From the NCBI RefSeq assembly GCF_002105535.1, contig NZ_CP015848.1, positions 1,364,907-1,428,906 on the forward strand: 64,000 bases of DNA, written 5' to 3'. Each line of letters opens with the position of its first letter. Position 1 is the first letter of the stretch. Below the pieces are notes generated by a model. That model worked only from the letters and a program-made list of their open reading frames with translations. It made no database searches and was not told where the DNA came from. This document shows, in pieces, positions 24,499 through 33,005 of the stretch. Both the position numbers and the translations under genes were made by a program. The DNA comes from Magnetospirillum sp. ME-1. Lineage in GTDB: Bacteria; Pseudomonadota; Alphaproteobacteria; Rhodospirillales; Magnetospirillaceae.

Positions 24499-26019
24499 AT
24501 GAGCCTCGACGCCAATCGTTCCGACCTCATCCTCGGTCTTGTCGGCACCGGCACCATGGGCCGGGGCATCGCCCAGATCGCCGTGGCTTCCGGGGTGACC
24601 GTCATTCTGGTTGATGCGCAGCCCGGCGCCAGCGCCAAGGCCCGCGACGCCGTCGCCGCCATGCTGGCCAAGCTGGCCGAGAAGGGCAAGCTCTCGCCCG
24701 AAGCCTGCGCCGCCGCCACCGGCCGTTTGAAGCTGGGTGAAAGCCTCGCCGATCTGGCCCCCGCCCATGTGGTGGTCGAGGCCATCATCGAAGACATCAA
24801 GGTCAAGCAGTCGCTGATGAACGAGCTGGAGGCCATCGTCTCCGCCGACTGCCTGATCGCCAGCAATACCTCGTCGCTGTCGGTGACCTCCATCGCGGCC
24901 GCCTGCAAGCACCCGGAGCGGGTGGGCGGCTTCCATTTCTTCAATCCCGTTCCACTGATGAAAGTGGTGGAGGTCATCGATGGCGTCATGACGGCGCCTT
25001 GGGTGGTCGAGGCGCTGACCACTCTGGCCAGGCGTATGGGGCATGCGCCCGTCAAGGCCAAGGACACCCCCGGCTTCATCGTCAACCACGCCGGTCGCGG
25101 CTATGGCACCGAGGCGCTGAAGCTGGTGGGCGAGGGGGTGACCGACGTGTTTGCCGCCGACCGTATCCTGAAGGGCGCCGCCGGCTTCCGCATGGGGCCG
25201 TTCGAGCTGCTGGACCTTACCGCGCTGGACGTCTCCCATCCGGTGATGGAAAGCATCTACGACCAGTATTACCAGGAGCCGCGTTACCGTCCGTCGCCCA
25301 TCACCCGCTCGCGCCTTGCCGCCGGGCTGCTGGGCCGCAAGGTGGGACGGGGCTTCTACGCCTATGAGGGCGACAAGCAGGTGGTGCCGCCCGCGCCGGC
25401 CGTGCCCGCCGCCTGGGAGGGGCCGGTCTGGGTGGCCCCGGGCGAAGGCTCGCTGGCCGTTGCCGCCCTGGTGACCAGGCTGGGGGCCAAGCTGGAGCAG
25501 GGCAACAAGCCGACCAAGTCGGCCCTGGTTCTGATCCCCGTGCTGGGTGAGGACTGCACCACGGCTTGCGTCCGGCTCGGCCTGGACGCCACCCGCACTG
25601 TCGCCATCGATCCGCTGTTCGGGCTGGACAGCCACCGCACCATCATGACCAACCCGGTGACGGCGGCCGATATGCGCAATGGCGCCCACGGCCTGCTGGC
25701 CGGCGACAATGTCGCCGTCTCGGTGATCAGCGACAGCCCCGGCCTGGTGGCGCAGCGGGTGGTGGCGACCATCGTCAATATCGGCTGCGACATCGCCCAG
25801 CAGCGCATCGCCACGCCGGAGGACATCGACAAGGCGGTGACGCTGGGCCTCGGCTATCCCGCCGGGCCGCTGTCCTGGGGCGACCGCATCGGCGCCGACA
25901 AGGTGGTGGCCATCCTCGACACCATGCTGGCCATTACCGGCGACCCCCGTTACCGCGCGTCTCTTTGGCTGAAGCGCCGCGCCGCCCTGGGCGTTTCCCT
26001 TTTGACTTCGGAGTCCTGA
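24499..26019 (+). CDS. 3-hydroxyacyl-CoA dehydrogenase, PaaH/PaaC type
   Basis: A 506-residue NAD+ enzyme oxidising 3-hydroxyacyl-CoA. The N-terminal Rossmann fold has GLVGTGTMGRGIAQIA, the active-site region is HFFNPVPLMKVVEVI, and two C-terminal 3HCDH domains follow (DTPGFIVNHAGRGYGTEAL and GLGYPAGPLSWGDRIG). Two C-terminal domains and the length of about 505 are typical of the phenylacetate-pathway type. ATG 24499 follows the previous stop by two bases; a GTG at 24493 is possible but less well placed for the ribosome site. Confidence 0.93.
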   Translation: MSLDANRSDLILGLVGTGTMGRGIAQIAVASGVTVILVDAQPGASAKARDAVAAMLAKLAEKGKLSPEACAAATGRLKLGESLADLAPAHVVVEAIIEDIKVKQSLMNELEAIVSADCLIASNTSSLSVTSIAAACKHPERVGGFHFFNPVPLMKVVEVIDGVMTAPWVVEALTTLARRMGHAPVKAKDTPGFIVNHAGRGYGTEALKLVGEGVTDVFAADRILKGAAGFRMGPFELLDLTALDVSHPVMESIYDQYYQEPRYRPSPITRSRLAAGLLGRKVGRGFYAYEGDKQVVPPAPAVPAAWEGPVWVAPGEGSLAVAALVTRLGAKLEQGNKPTKSALVLIPVLGEDCTTACVRLGLDATRTVAIDPLFGLDSHRTIMTNPVTAADMRNGAHGLLAGDNVAVSVISDSPGLVAQRVVATIVNIGCDIAQQRIATPEDIDKAVTLGLGYPAGPLSWGDRIGADKVVAILDTMLAITGDPRYRASLWLKRRAALGVSLLTSES

Positions 26020-26022
26020 TCC

Positions 26023-27219
26023 ATGCTCGACGCCTATATCTATGACGGCCTGCGCTCCCCCATTGGCCGCCATGCCGGCGGTCTTGCCCCGGTGCGTCCC
26101 GACGATCTGGCCGCCGAGGTGATTCGCGCCCTGGTGGCCCGCTCGGCCTTCAAGCCGGAAGATGTGGAGGACGTGATCCTCGGCTGCACCAATCAGGCGG
26201 GCGAGGACAGCCGCAACGTGGCCCGCCACGCCGCCCTGCTGTCGGGTCTGCCCGTCGAGGTGGCGGGCCAGACCGTCAACCGGCTGTGCGCCTCGGGCTT
26301 GGCCGCCGTACTGGACGCGGCCCGCTCGGTGACCTGCGGCGAGGGCGACCTGTTCATCGCCGGCGGGGTGGAAAGCATGAGCCGCGCCCCCTTCGTGCTG
26401 GCCAAGGCCGAAAGCGCCTGGTCGCGTGACGCCAGGATCTTCGACACCACCATCGGGGCGCGCTTCGCCAATCCCAAGGTGGTGAAGGGCTTCGGCAACC
26501 ATTCCATGCCCGAGACCGCCGACAACATCGCCCACGATCTGGGTCTGACGCGCGAAGCCTCCGACGCCTTCGCCGCCGCCTCCCAGGCCAAGTACGCGCG
26601 TGCCAAGGCCGACGGGTTCTACGAGGGCGAGATTCACCCCATCACCATACCGGGCCGCAAGGGCGACACCGTGGTGGCCGAGGACGAGCATCCGCGTCCC
26701 CAGACCGATCTGGCGGCGCTGACCAAGCTGAAGCCTCTGTTCGAGGGCGGCGTGGTCACCGCCGGCAATGCGTCCGGCATCAACGACGGCGCTTGCTCCC
26801 TGTTCATCGGCTCGCGCGCGGCGGGCGAAAAGGCCGGTATCAAGCCCATCGCCCGCATCGTCGCCGGGGCGGCGGCCGGCGTGCCGCCCCGCGTCATGGG
26901 ACTGGGACCGGTTCCGGCCATCACCAAGGCCCTGGCGCGGGCCAAGCTGTCGCTCAAGGACCTCGACCTCATCGAGATCAACGAGGCCTTCGCCGTGCAG
27001 GTGCTGGGCTGCGTCACCCAACTGGGCGTGGCCGCCGACGATTCGCGGCTCAACCCCAATGGCGGGGCCATTGCCATCGGTCATCCGCTGGGCTGCTCCG
27101 GCGCCCGTCTGGCGCTCACCGCCGCCCGGCAATTGCAGCGGACCGGCGGGCGCTACGCCGTGGTGTCTTTGTGCATCGGCGTCGGCCATGGGCTGGCCGC
27201 CGTGATCGAGAGGGTCTAA
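26023..27219 (+). CDS. Acetyl-CoA acyltransferase, 3-oxoadipyl-CoA thiolase type
   Basis: A 398-residue thiolase. Nucleophile Cys89 lies in NRLCASGLAA, and His354 and Cys384 lie in GGAIAIGHPLGCSGAR and VVSLCIGVGHGLA. YIYDGLRSPIGRHAGGLAPV at the N-terminus resembles PcaF/PaaJ enzymes that cleave 3-oxoadipyl-CoA to succinyl-CoA and acetyl-CoA. The substrate is inferred only. It is three bases after the dehydrogenase gene. Confidence 0.93.
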   Translation: MLDAYIYDGLRSPIGRHAGGLAPVRPDDLAAEVIRALVARSAFKPEDVEDVILGCTNQAGEDSRNVARHAALLSGLPVEVAGQTVNRLCASGLAAVLDAARSVTCGEGDLFIAGGVESMSRAPFVLAKAESAWSRDARIFDTTIGARFANPKVVKGFGNHSMPETADNIAHDLGLTREASDAFAAASQAKYARAKADGFYEGEIHPITIPGRKGDTVVAEDEHPRPQTDLAALTKLKPLFEGGVVTAGNASGINDGACSLFIGSRAAGEKAGIKPIARIVAGAAAGVPPRVMGLGPVPAITKALARAKLSLKDLDLIEINEAFAVQVLGCVTQLGVAADDSRLNPNGGAIAIGHPLGCSGARLALTAARQLQRTGGRYAVVSLCIGVGHGLAAVIERV

Positions 27220-27223
27220 AGCC

Positions 27224-27907
27224 ATGGCCATCCGGGAAATCGTCGTCCATGTGGAGCCCGATGCGGCGGGGGCGGGACGTCTCGACCTCGCCCGCGCCCT
27301 GGCGGACCAGCACAAGGCCCGGCTGGTGGGGGTGGGCAAGGGCGACGCGGCGCCCGAGGGCGTCGACGAGTGGCGCTCCATCGGCGGGCCCAAGGAATTG
27401 GCGCTGCACGCCCGCTATGCCGACCTCACCATCGTCGGTCAGGCTTCGCCCGGCGCTTCCGACCATGTCACCGAGACGCTGATGAGTGTCGGCCGCCCCA
27501 TTCTGGCGGTGCCGCGTCACGGGCGCTATCCCAAGGTCGGCCAGCGGGTGCTGGTCGCCTGGAACGCCTCGCGCGAGGCGACGCGGGCGGTGTTCGATTC
27601 CCTGCCGCTGCTGGCGGGCGCGGCCAACGTCACGGTGATGACCATGGATGCCAAGGATGACGACCGGGTGCCCGGGGCCGATATCGGCCTCGCCTTGGCC
27701 CGCCACGGCATCAAGGTGGAGGTGGTGCATTCGACGCTGGGCGACATCGACGCCGGCAACGCCCTGCTGTCGCGGGCCGCCGACCAGGGGGCCGACCTGC
27801 TGGTCATGGGGGCGTTCGGTCATTCGCCCCTGCGCGAGAAGATGCTGGGCGGCGCCACCCGTCACATCCTTGACCACATGACCGTACCGGTTCTGCTCTC
27901 ACATTGA
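27224..27907 (+). CDS. Universal stress protein, two-domain
   Basis: A 227-residue UspA-family protein. The C-terminal half (about 110-227) has the ATP-binding signature GAFGHSPLREKMLGGATRHI (G-x2-G-x9-G-G/A-T). The N-terminal half is a degenerate repeat of the fold. It starts four bases after the thiolase stop, so it is co-transcribed, and a strong terminator follows. Confidence 0.9.
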   Translation: MAIREIVVHVEPDAAGAGRLDLARALADQHKARLVGVGKGDAAPEGVDEWRSIGGPKELALHARYADLTIVGQASPGASDHVTETLMSVGRPILAVPRHGRYPKVGQRVLVAWNASREATRAVFDSLPLLAGAANVTVMTMDAKDDDRVPGADIGLALARHGIKVEVVHSTLGDIDAGNALLSRAADQGADLLVMGAFGHSPLREKMLGGATRHILDHMTVPVLLSH

Positions 27908-27924
27908 GGATGTTTCATTCGACG

Positions 27925-27964
27925 GGGGGCGGCGGATGGGGCAACAATCCGCCGCCCCCTTTTT
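27925..27964 (+). terminator. Strong intrinsic terminator
   Basis: Perfect 13-bp stem (27925-27937 with 27947-27959, arm GGGGGCGGCGGAT), 9-base loop and T5 run at 27960-27964. It ends the crotonase-dehydrogenase-thiolase-usp operon. Confidence 0.9.
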
Positions 27965-27979
27965 GCTTGGAGAACAGTC

Positions 27980-29419
27980 ATGGGTGATTGCCTGGATTTC
28001 TACATCGACGGCGCCTGGGTGAAGCCCGCCAAGGGATCGCGTCTGCTCGACGTGATCAACCCCGCCACCGAACAGGCTTCCGGCCGGGTGGCGCTGGGCA
28101 GTGCCGACGATGCCGTTCTTGCCATCCAGGCCGCCGCCCGTGCCTTTCCCGCCTGGGCGGCGACGCCGTTGGCCGAACGCCTGGAAATCCTCGCTCGTGT
28201 GACCGCCCTTTACGAGGCGCGTATCGACGAGATCGCCGAGGCCATCAGCCTGGAGATGGGCGCGCCCTTGGAGCGCCTGGCCAAGCCGGCCCAGGCCCGC
28301 GCCGGGCTGGGGCATTTCAAGACTGCCCTTAGCATCGCCAAGACCTATGCCTTCGAGCGCAGGCAGGGCACCACCCTGGTGGTCAAGGAGCCGGTGGGGG
28401 TGGTCTCGCTGATCACGCCCTGGAACTGGCCCATGAACCAGATCGCCTGCAAGGTGGCCCCTGCTCTGGCGGCGGGCTGCGCCATGGTGTTGAAGCCCAG
28501 CGAGTTCGCGCCCCTGTCCGCCCGCATCCTGGCCGAAATCGTCCACGAGGCCGGCGTGCCGGCCGGCGTGTTCAACATGGTGTTCGGCGACGGCGCCGAG
28601 ATCGGCCCGGTGCTGTCGTCGCACCCGCTGGTGGACATGGTGTCGCTGACCGGCTCCAACGCCGCCGGGTCCTCGGTGATGCGCGAAGGGGCGGCGACCA
28701 TCAAGAAGGTGTCGCTGGAACTGGGCGGCAAGTCGGCCAACATCATCTGCGACAGCGCCGATTTCAAAAAGGCCATGGGCCACGCGGTCAAGGCCATGAT
28801 GGGCAATTCGGGACAAAGCTGCAACGCGCCGTCGCGGCTGTTCGTTCCCGCCCATCGGCTCGACGAGGCGGAAGCCCTGGCCGCCGAATTGTGCGCCCAG
28901 ATCAAGGTGGGCGCCCCCTCCGATCCTGAAACGGTGATGGGTCCCATCGCCAACGCCCGCCAGTTCGACAAGGTGCGGCGCATGATCCGCACCGGAATCG
29001 AGGAGGGGGCCAAACTGGTGTGCGGCGGTCCCGATCTGCCCGAGGGCCTGGACAAGGGCTTCTTCGTCCGTCCCACCGTGTTCAGCCGGGTGACCGACCA
29101 AATGACCATCATGCGGGAAGAAATCTTCGGCCCGGTGCTCGCCATGCGCGGCTACAAGGATCTGGACGACGCGGTGGCGGGCGCCAACGACTGCATCTAC
29201 GGCCTGTCGGGGTATGTCTATGCCGCCGATCTGGACGAAGCACGGTCGGTGGCGCGCCGCTTGCGCACCGGCATGGTGCATCTGAACGGCGCCCTGTTCC
29301 ATCCCGGCGGCCCGTTCGGCGGCATCCGCCAGTCCGGCGTGGGCCGCGAATGGGGCGAGGCGGGGTTCGAGGAATTCCTGGAATCCAAGACTCTGTTCGG
29401 CTCGGAGCCCAAGGAGTGA
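27980..29419 (+). CDS. NAD(P)+-dependent aldehyde dehydrogenase
   Basis: A 479-residue ALDH-superfamily enzyme oxidising an aldehyde to its acid. TPWNWPMNQIACKVAPALAA (substrate/cofactor fold), LELGGKSANIICD with the general-base Glu, and GNSGQSCNAPSRL with catalytic Cys281 are all present, as is EEIFGPVLAMRGY. It follows a terminator and is the first gene of a pair with the esterase two bases downstream. The aldehyde is unknown; semialdehydes from ring breakdown are plausible. Confidence 0.94.
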   Translation: MGDCLDFYIDGAWVKPAKGSRLLDVINPATEQASGRVALGSADDAVLAIQAAARAFPAWAATPLAERLEILARVTALYEARIDEIAEAISLEMGAPLERLAKPAQARAGLGHFKTALSIAKTYAFERRQGTTLVVKEPVGVVSLITPWNWPMNQIACKVAPALAAGCAMVLKPSEFAPLSARILAEIVHEAGVPAGVFNMVFGDGAEIGPVLSSHPLVDMVSLTGSNAAGSSVMREGAATIKKVSLELGGKSANIICDSADFKKAMGHAVKAMMGNSGQSCNAPSRLFVPAHRLDEAEALAAELCAQIKVGAPSDPETVMGPIANARQFDKVRRMIRTGIEEGAKLVCGGPDLPEGLDKGFFVRPTVFSRVTDQMTIMREEIFGPVLAMRGYKDLDDAVAGANDCIYGLSGYVYAADLDEARSVARRLRTGMVHLNGALFHPGGPFGGIRQSGVGREWGEAGFEEFLESKTLFGSEPKE

Positions 29420-29421
29420 TC

Positions 29422-30363
29422 ATGCTGGAGACCGGAACCGTTTCCATCGGCACGGCGGGAAAACTGGACGACGACGTCGCCTTCATCCTGGCCAAGGCCG
29501 CCGAGTTGAACCTGCCCAAGATCACCACGCTGGGGCACGAAGGCGCCCGCGACGAGTTCGCCCGGCGCCTGTCGCGCACCAATCCCCCAGCCCCCGATGG
29601 GGTCGAGGCGGAGGATATCCTGGTCGCCGGCATTCCCGCCCGGCGCTACGGTCCCGCCGGTGGGCCGAAGGTGAAGGCGGCATTGCTTTATGCCCATGGC
29701 GGCGGCTTCGTGGTGGGGGATCTGGAGACCCATGACCCCCATTGCCGCGCCCTGGCCGCCGAAAGCGGTTCGGTGGTGATTTCGCTGCATTATCGCCGGG
29801 CACCCGAGCACATGTATCCGGCCGCGATCCATGACGCCAAGGCGGCGCTGGCCTGGCTGGCGGCGGAATATCCCGGCTGGCGCCTCGGCGTGGCCGGTGA
29901 CAGTGCCGGGGGCACCATCGCCGCCGTTCTGGCCCTTCATGCCCGCGACCTGGGGCTTCCCCTTGCGCTTCAGATCCTGATCTATCCGGCGGTGGACCAG
30001 ATGGGCGACTTCCCGTCGCGGCAACGGCTGGGCGAGGGCTATATCCTGACCCGCGACGACATCGCCTGGTTCAACGCCCAGTATTTCGGAGAGGGCAGGG
30101 CGCCGTTGCGCGATACCGAGGCGGCGCCGCTTTATGCCGCCTCCCATGCGGGCCTTGCGCCGGCGCTGGTGGTGACTTGTGGTTTCGATCCTCTGGTGGA
30201 CGAAGGCGAGGCCTATGTGGAGAAGCTGCGGGGGGCGGGCGTGCCTGTGCGCCATGTGCGCCTCGAAGGCTCGGTCCACGGCTGCCTGGGACTGGCGGGC
30301 TATGTGGCCTCGGGCAAGGCGGCGCTGGCCGAGGCCAGCCGGGCGTGGAGTTCCGTGTGCTAG
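29422..30363 (+). CDS. Alpha/beta hydrolase, HSL/fold-3 esterase
   Basis: A 313-residue esterase/lactonase-type hydrolase. HGGGFVVGDLETHD is the HGGG oxyanion motif, GVAGDSAGGTIAAV holds the nucleophile Ser, and FDPLVDEGEAYVEKL and GSVHGCLGL supply the Asp and His. No signal peptide is seen. The start ATG 29422 lies two bases after the aldehyde dehydrogenase stop, with AAGGAG just upstream. Confidence 0.92.
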   Translation: MLETGTVSIGTAGKLDDDVAFILAKAAELNLPKITTLGHEGARDEFARRLSRTNPPAPDGVEAEDILVAGIPARRYGPAGGPKVKAALLYAHGGGFVVGDLETHDPHCRALAAESGSVVISLHYRRAPEHMYPAAIHDAKAALAWLAAEYPGWRLGVAGDSAGGTIAAVLALHARDLGLPLALQILIYPAVDQMGDFPSRQRLGEGYILTRDDIAWFNAQYFGEGRAPLRDTEAAPLYAASHAGLAPALVVTCGFDPLVDEGEAYVEKLRGAGVPVRHVRLEGSVHGCLGLAGYVASGKAALAEASRAWSSVC

Positions 30364-30372
30364 GGGCACGTC

Positions 30373-30460
30373 TGTCATCCTGAGCTTGGCGATGGATCTT
30401 TCAGGCAGAGCGGCAACCGGTTCGGATTGAAAGGCCCTTCGGCTACGCCTCAGGGCGACA
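30373..30460. repeat. Dispersed palindromic repeat, family A-like diverged copy
   Basis: An 88-bp element with ends TGTCATCCTGAG and CTCAGGGCGACA and inner arms GGATCTTTCA / TTGAAAGG. It has the same architecture as family A but a different spacer. It lies between the esterase gene and the operator boxes of the next operon. Confidence 0.7.
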
Positions 30461-30468
30461 AAAGAGAC

Positions 30469-30542
30469 TGAATGGCCGTTCAATCGCCCTTGACTCTTGC
30501 TGTCGAATGAATGAACATTCAGTCAGATTGAATGGTCAGTCA
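30469..30542. promoter_or_regulatory. Three TGAATG-N2-CATTCA-like operator boxes
   Basis: TGAATG-GC-CGTTCA at 30469-30482, the perfect palindrome TGAATG-AA-CATTCA at 30508-30521 and TGAATG-GT-CAGTCA at 30529-30542. A TTGACT -35-like hexamer lies at 30490-30495, so a protein on the central box would cover the -10 region. The core resembles the FadR-type TetR-family box of Bacillus (TGAATGA...TCATTCA). The TetR gene at 35029 is the likely regulator. Confidence 0.6.
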
Positions 30543-30555
30543 GTTCGAGGCGTCA

Positions 30556-31323
30556 ATGTCCTTTTCCGTGCTGAATACCGCCCGCCGGGGCGCCGTCTTC
30601 GTGGTCACCCTGGCCAGCCCGCCGGTCAATGCCCTGTCGCGCGCCCTGATCAAGGACCTGCATGCCGTCATGGATGTGGTGGAGGAGGACAAGACCATCC
30701 GGGTGCTGCATGTGCGGTCCGAGCAAAAGGCGTTCTGCGCCGGGGCCGATCTGGCCGAGATGCGGGAGAACCTGGCCAATCCCGATCTGGTGGACGCCCA
30801 GATCGCCTTCGTCCGCGACCTGCAGAACGTGTTGAAGCGCATCGAGACCTTAGCCCTGGCCACCATCGCCGAGGTGGGGGGAGCCGCCATGGGCGGCGGT
30901 CTGGAGCTGGCGCTGGCCTGTGATTTCCGCATCGCGGCGAACGAGGCCAAGCTGGCCCTGCCCGAGGTCAATCTGGGCCTGATCCCCGGCGCGGGCGGCA
31001 CCCAGCGCCTGACCCGGCTGTGCGGCCCGGCCATCGCCAAGCGCCTGATCCTGGGCGCCGAGATTCTGGACGGCCAGAGCGCCGCCGAGATGGGCATCGT
31101 TCACTGGTCGGCGCCCCGCGTCGAGCTGGCCGACAAGGCGGCGACGCTGGCCGACCGCATCGCCACCCTGCCGCGCGCCGCCGTGGCGGCGTCGAAAACC
31201 TGCATCGAGGCCTCCCTCGACCCCAGCCGCGACGGTTACGAGGAAGAGCTTCTCGCCACCCGCGATCTGCTGTTGCACGAGCCCGAGACCCGCCACCGGG
31301 TCGAGGCGTTCCTGTCCAAGTAA
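30556..31323 (+). CDS. Enoyl-CoA hydratase (crotonase)
   Basis: A 255-residue crotonase with both catalytic glutamates (GGGLELALACDF and LALPEVNLGLIPGAGGTQRL) and the oxyanion loop AFCAGADLAEMRE. ATG 30556 has GAGG six bases upstream; an in-frame ATG at 30532 would lie inside the third operator box and is less likely. It is the first gene of an operon with two SDRs, a second crotonase-fold protein, an acyl-CoA dehydrogenase and probably the TetR gene. Confidence 0.92.
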   Translation: MSFSVLNTARRGAVFVVTLASPPVNALSRALIKDLHAVMDVVEEDKTIRVLHVRSEQKAFCAGADLAEMRENLANPDLVDAQIAFVRDLQNVLKRIETLALATIAEVGGAAMGGGLELALACDFRIAANEAKLALPEVNLGLIPGAGGTQRLTRLCGPAIAKRLILGAEILDGQSAAEMGIVHWSAPRVELADKAATLADRIATLPRAAVAASKTCIEASLDPSRDGYEEELLATRDLLLHEPETRHRVEAFLSK

Positions 31324-31344
31324 TTTCATCCAAGGAGCAAGACA

Positions 31345-32091
31345 ATGAAGTTCGAGGATAAAGTCGCCCTGATCACCGGCGGTGCGTCCGGTATCGGCTA
31401 TTGCACCGTCAAGTCCATGGCCGAACTGGGCGCCGACGTCCTGATCGCCGACATCAACGCCGAAGCCGGCGAGAAGGCGGCGGCCGAACTGAAGGCCAAG
31501 GGCTTCAAGGCCGAGTTCGTGCGCCTCGACGTCACCGACAAGGCCAATATCGCCAAGGTCAAGGAGCATGTGGTCGCCACCCGCGGCCGCCTCGACATCC
31601 TGTGCAACGTGGCGGGCTGGGGCCACATCCAGCCCTTCGTGGACAACGACGACGCCTTCATCGCCAAGGTGATGGCCCTGAATCTCACCGGCCCCATCGA
31701 GCTGATCCGCGCCTTCTTCCCCCTCATGATCGAGAAGAAGACCGGCAAGATCGTCAACGTCGCTTCCGACGCCGGCCGCGTCGGGTCCTTGGGCGAAAGC
31801 GTCTACTCGGCGGCCAAGGGCGGCCTGATCGCCTTTTCCAAGGCCCTGGCCCGCGAGGGGGCGCGCTTCAACATCAACGTCAACGCCATCTGCCCCGGCC
31901 CGACCGACACGCCCCTGTTGAAGTCCGAGCCCGAGAAGTTCCTGGAAGCCTTCTTGAAGGTCATTCCCATGCGCCGCTTCGGCCAGCCGCAGGAAGTGGC
32001 CGATTCCATCGTCTTCATGGCGTCGAACCGGGCCGACTACATCACCGGCCAGGTTCTGTCGGTCAACGGCGGCATCACCATGGTGGGCTAA
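31345..32091 (+). CDS. SDR dehydrogenase, BadH-like
   Basis: A 248-residue classical SDR. Cofactor loop ITGGASGIG (10-18) with Asp36 favours NAD(H); catalytic Ser141, Tyr154 and Lys158 (YSAAK) are present. [17 protein letters not shown] and [13 protein letters not shown] closely recall BadH, the 2-hydroxycyclohexanecarboxyl-CoA dehydrogenase of Rhodopseudomonas (from memory, not a search). It would oxidise a 3-hydroxyacyl-CoA, possibly alicyclic. RBS AAGGAG lies upstream and the spacing to the previous gene is 21 bp. Confidence 0.92.
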   Translation: MKFEDKVALITGGASGIGYCTVKSMAELGADVLIADINAEAGEKAAAELKAKGFKAEFVRLDVTDKANIAKVKEHVVATRGRLDILCNVAGWGHIQPFVDNDDAFIAKVMALNLTGPIELIRAFFPLMIEKKTGKIVNVASDAGRVGSLGESVYSAAKGGLIAFSKALAREGARFNINVNAICPGPTDTPLLKSEPEKFLEAFLKVIPMRRFGQPQEVADSIVFMASNRADYITGQVLSVNGGITMVG

Positions 32092-32129
32092 GAGCCCCCG
32101 TTCCAACATCGAGACAAGAGGACAATCCC

Positions 32130-32948
32130 ATGCGCAAGTTCAAGGCGGCCGAATACAAGGCCAAGCATTTCGACTGGACGGTGGACGGCAAGGTGGCGAC
32201 GCTGACGCTGAACCGCCCCGACAAGAAGAACCCGCTGACCTTCGACTCCTATGGCGAACTGCGTGACCTGTTCGAGAATCTGGTCTATGCCGACGACGTC
32301 AAGGCGGTGATCGTCACCGGCTCGGGCGGCAATTTCTGCTCGGGCGGCGACGTGCACGAGATCATCGGTCCGCTGACCAAGATGGACATGCCGGAATTGC
32401 TGGAGTTCACCCGCATGACCGGCGACGCCGTGCGCGCCATGCGCAACGCGCCCCAGCCGATCATCGCCGCCATCGACGGCGTGTGCGCCGGCGCCGGCAC
32501 CATGCTGGGCTGCGCCGCCGACATCCGTCTGGGCACCGCGCGGTCCAAGGTGGCCTTCCTGTTCGTGCGCGTCGGCCTGGCCGGTGCCGACATGGGCGCC
32601 TGCACCCTGCTGCCCCGCCTGATCGGGTTGAGCCGTGCCGCCGAGCTGCTCTACACCGGCCGCGCCATGGGCGGCGAGGAATCCGAGCGCGTCGGCTACT
32701 ACAACTCGCTGCACGCCCCGGAAGAGCTGCTGGACGCCGCCAACAAGCTGGCCCACTCTTTGGCCAATGGCCCGACCTTCGGTCATGCCATGACCAAGAA
32801 GATGCTGTGGCAGGAATGGAACCACGGCCTGGGCGAGTGCATCGAGGCCGAGGCCCAGGCCCAGGCCATCTGCATGCAGACCAAGGACTTCGAGCGCGCC
32901 TACATCGCGTTTGCCAACAAGCAGGCGCCGGTGTTCGAAGGCAACTGA
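32130..32948 (+). CDS. Crotonase-fold protein lacking both catalytic glutamates
   Basis: A 272-residue crotonase-superfamily protein. The CoA/oxyanion loops are kept ([11 protein letters not shown], 68-78; [15 protein letters not shown], 118-132), but the two Glu positions of hydratases are Met125 and Phe145. Asp154 in [12 protein letters not shown] is a candidate acid/base instead. From memory the sequence resembles enoyl-CoA hydratase-like proteins beside 2-aminobenzoyl-CoA or salicylyl-CoA pathway genes. The reaction is unknown: isomerase, hydrolase or ring hydrolase are all possible. RBS AGAGGA precedes ATG 32130. Confidence 0.9.
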   Translation: MRKFKAAEYKAKHFDWTVDGKVATLTLNRPDKKNPLTFDSYGELRDLFENLVYADDVKAVIVTGSGGNFCSGGDVHEIIGPLTKMDMPELLEFTRMTGDAVRAMRNAPQPIIAAIDGVCAGAGTMLGCAADIRLGTARSKVAFLFVRVGLAGADMGACTLLPRLIGLSRAAELLYTGRAMGGEESERVGYYNSLHAPEELLDAANKLAHSLANGPTFGHAMTKKMLWQEWNHGLGECIEAEAQAQAICMQTKDFERAYIAFANKQAPVFEGN

Positions 32949-32960
32949 TCCCGTTTTTCC

Positions 32961-32986
32961 CCCCTCTCCCGCATGCGGGGGAGGGG
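32961..32986. repeat. Short intergenic palindrome CCCCTC...GAGGGG
   Basis: A nearly perfect 26-base hairpin: arms CCCCTC-T-CCCGC and GCGGG-G-GAGGGG around AT. It lacks a T-tract, so it is more like a short repetitive palindrome or mRNA-stabilising hairpin than a terminator. It lies in the 57-bp gap before the acyl-CoA dehydrogenase gene. Confidence 0.6.
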
Positions 32987-33005
32987 ATTGCCAAGGATAA
33001 GAACA

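Noticed and set aside
24481-27393. A 970-codon open frame on the minus strand
   Set aside because: It is antisense to the dehydrogenase and thiolase genes. Its product is Gly/His/Gln-rich without any domain, as expected of an antisense frame in high-GC DNA.
30532-30555. ATG 30532 as the crotonase start
   Set aside because: It overlaps the third operator box and has no ribosome site; ATG 30556 has GAGG at proper distance and begins the family match.
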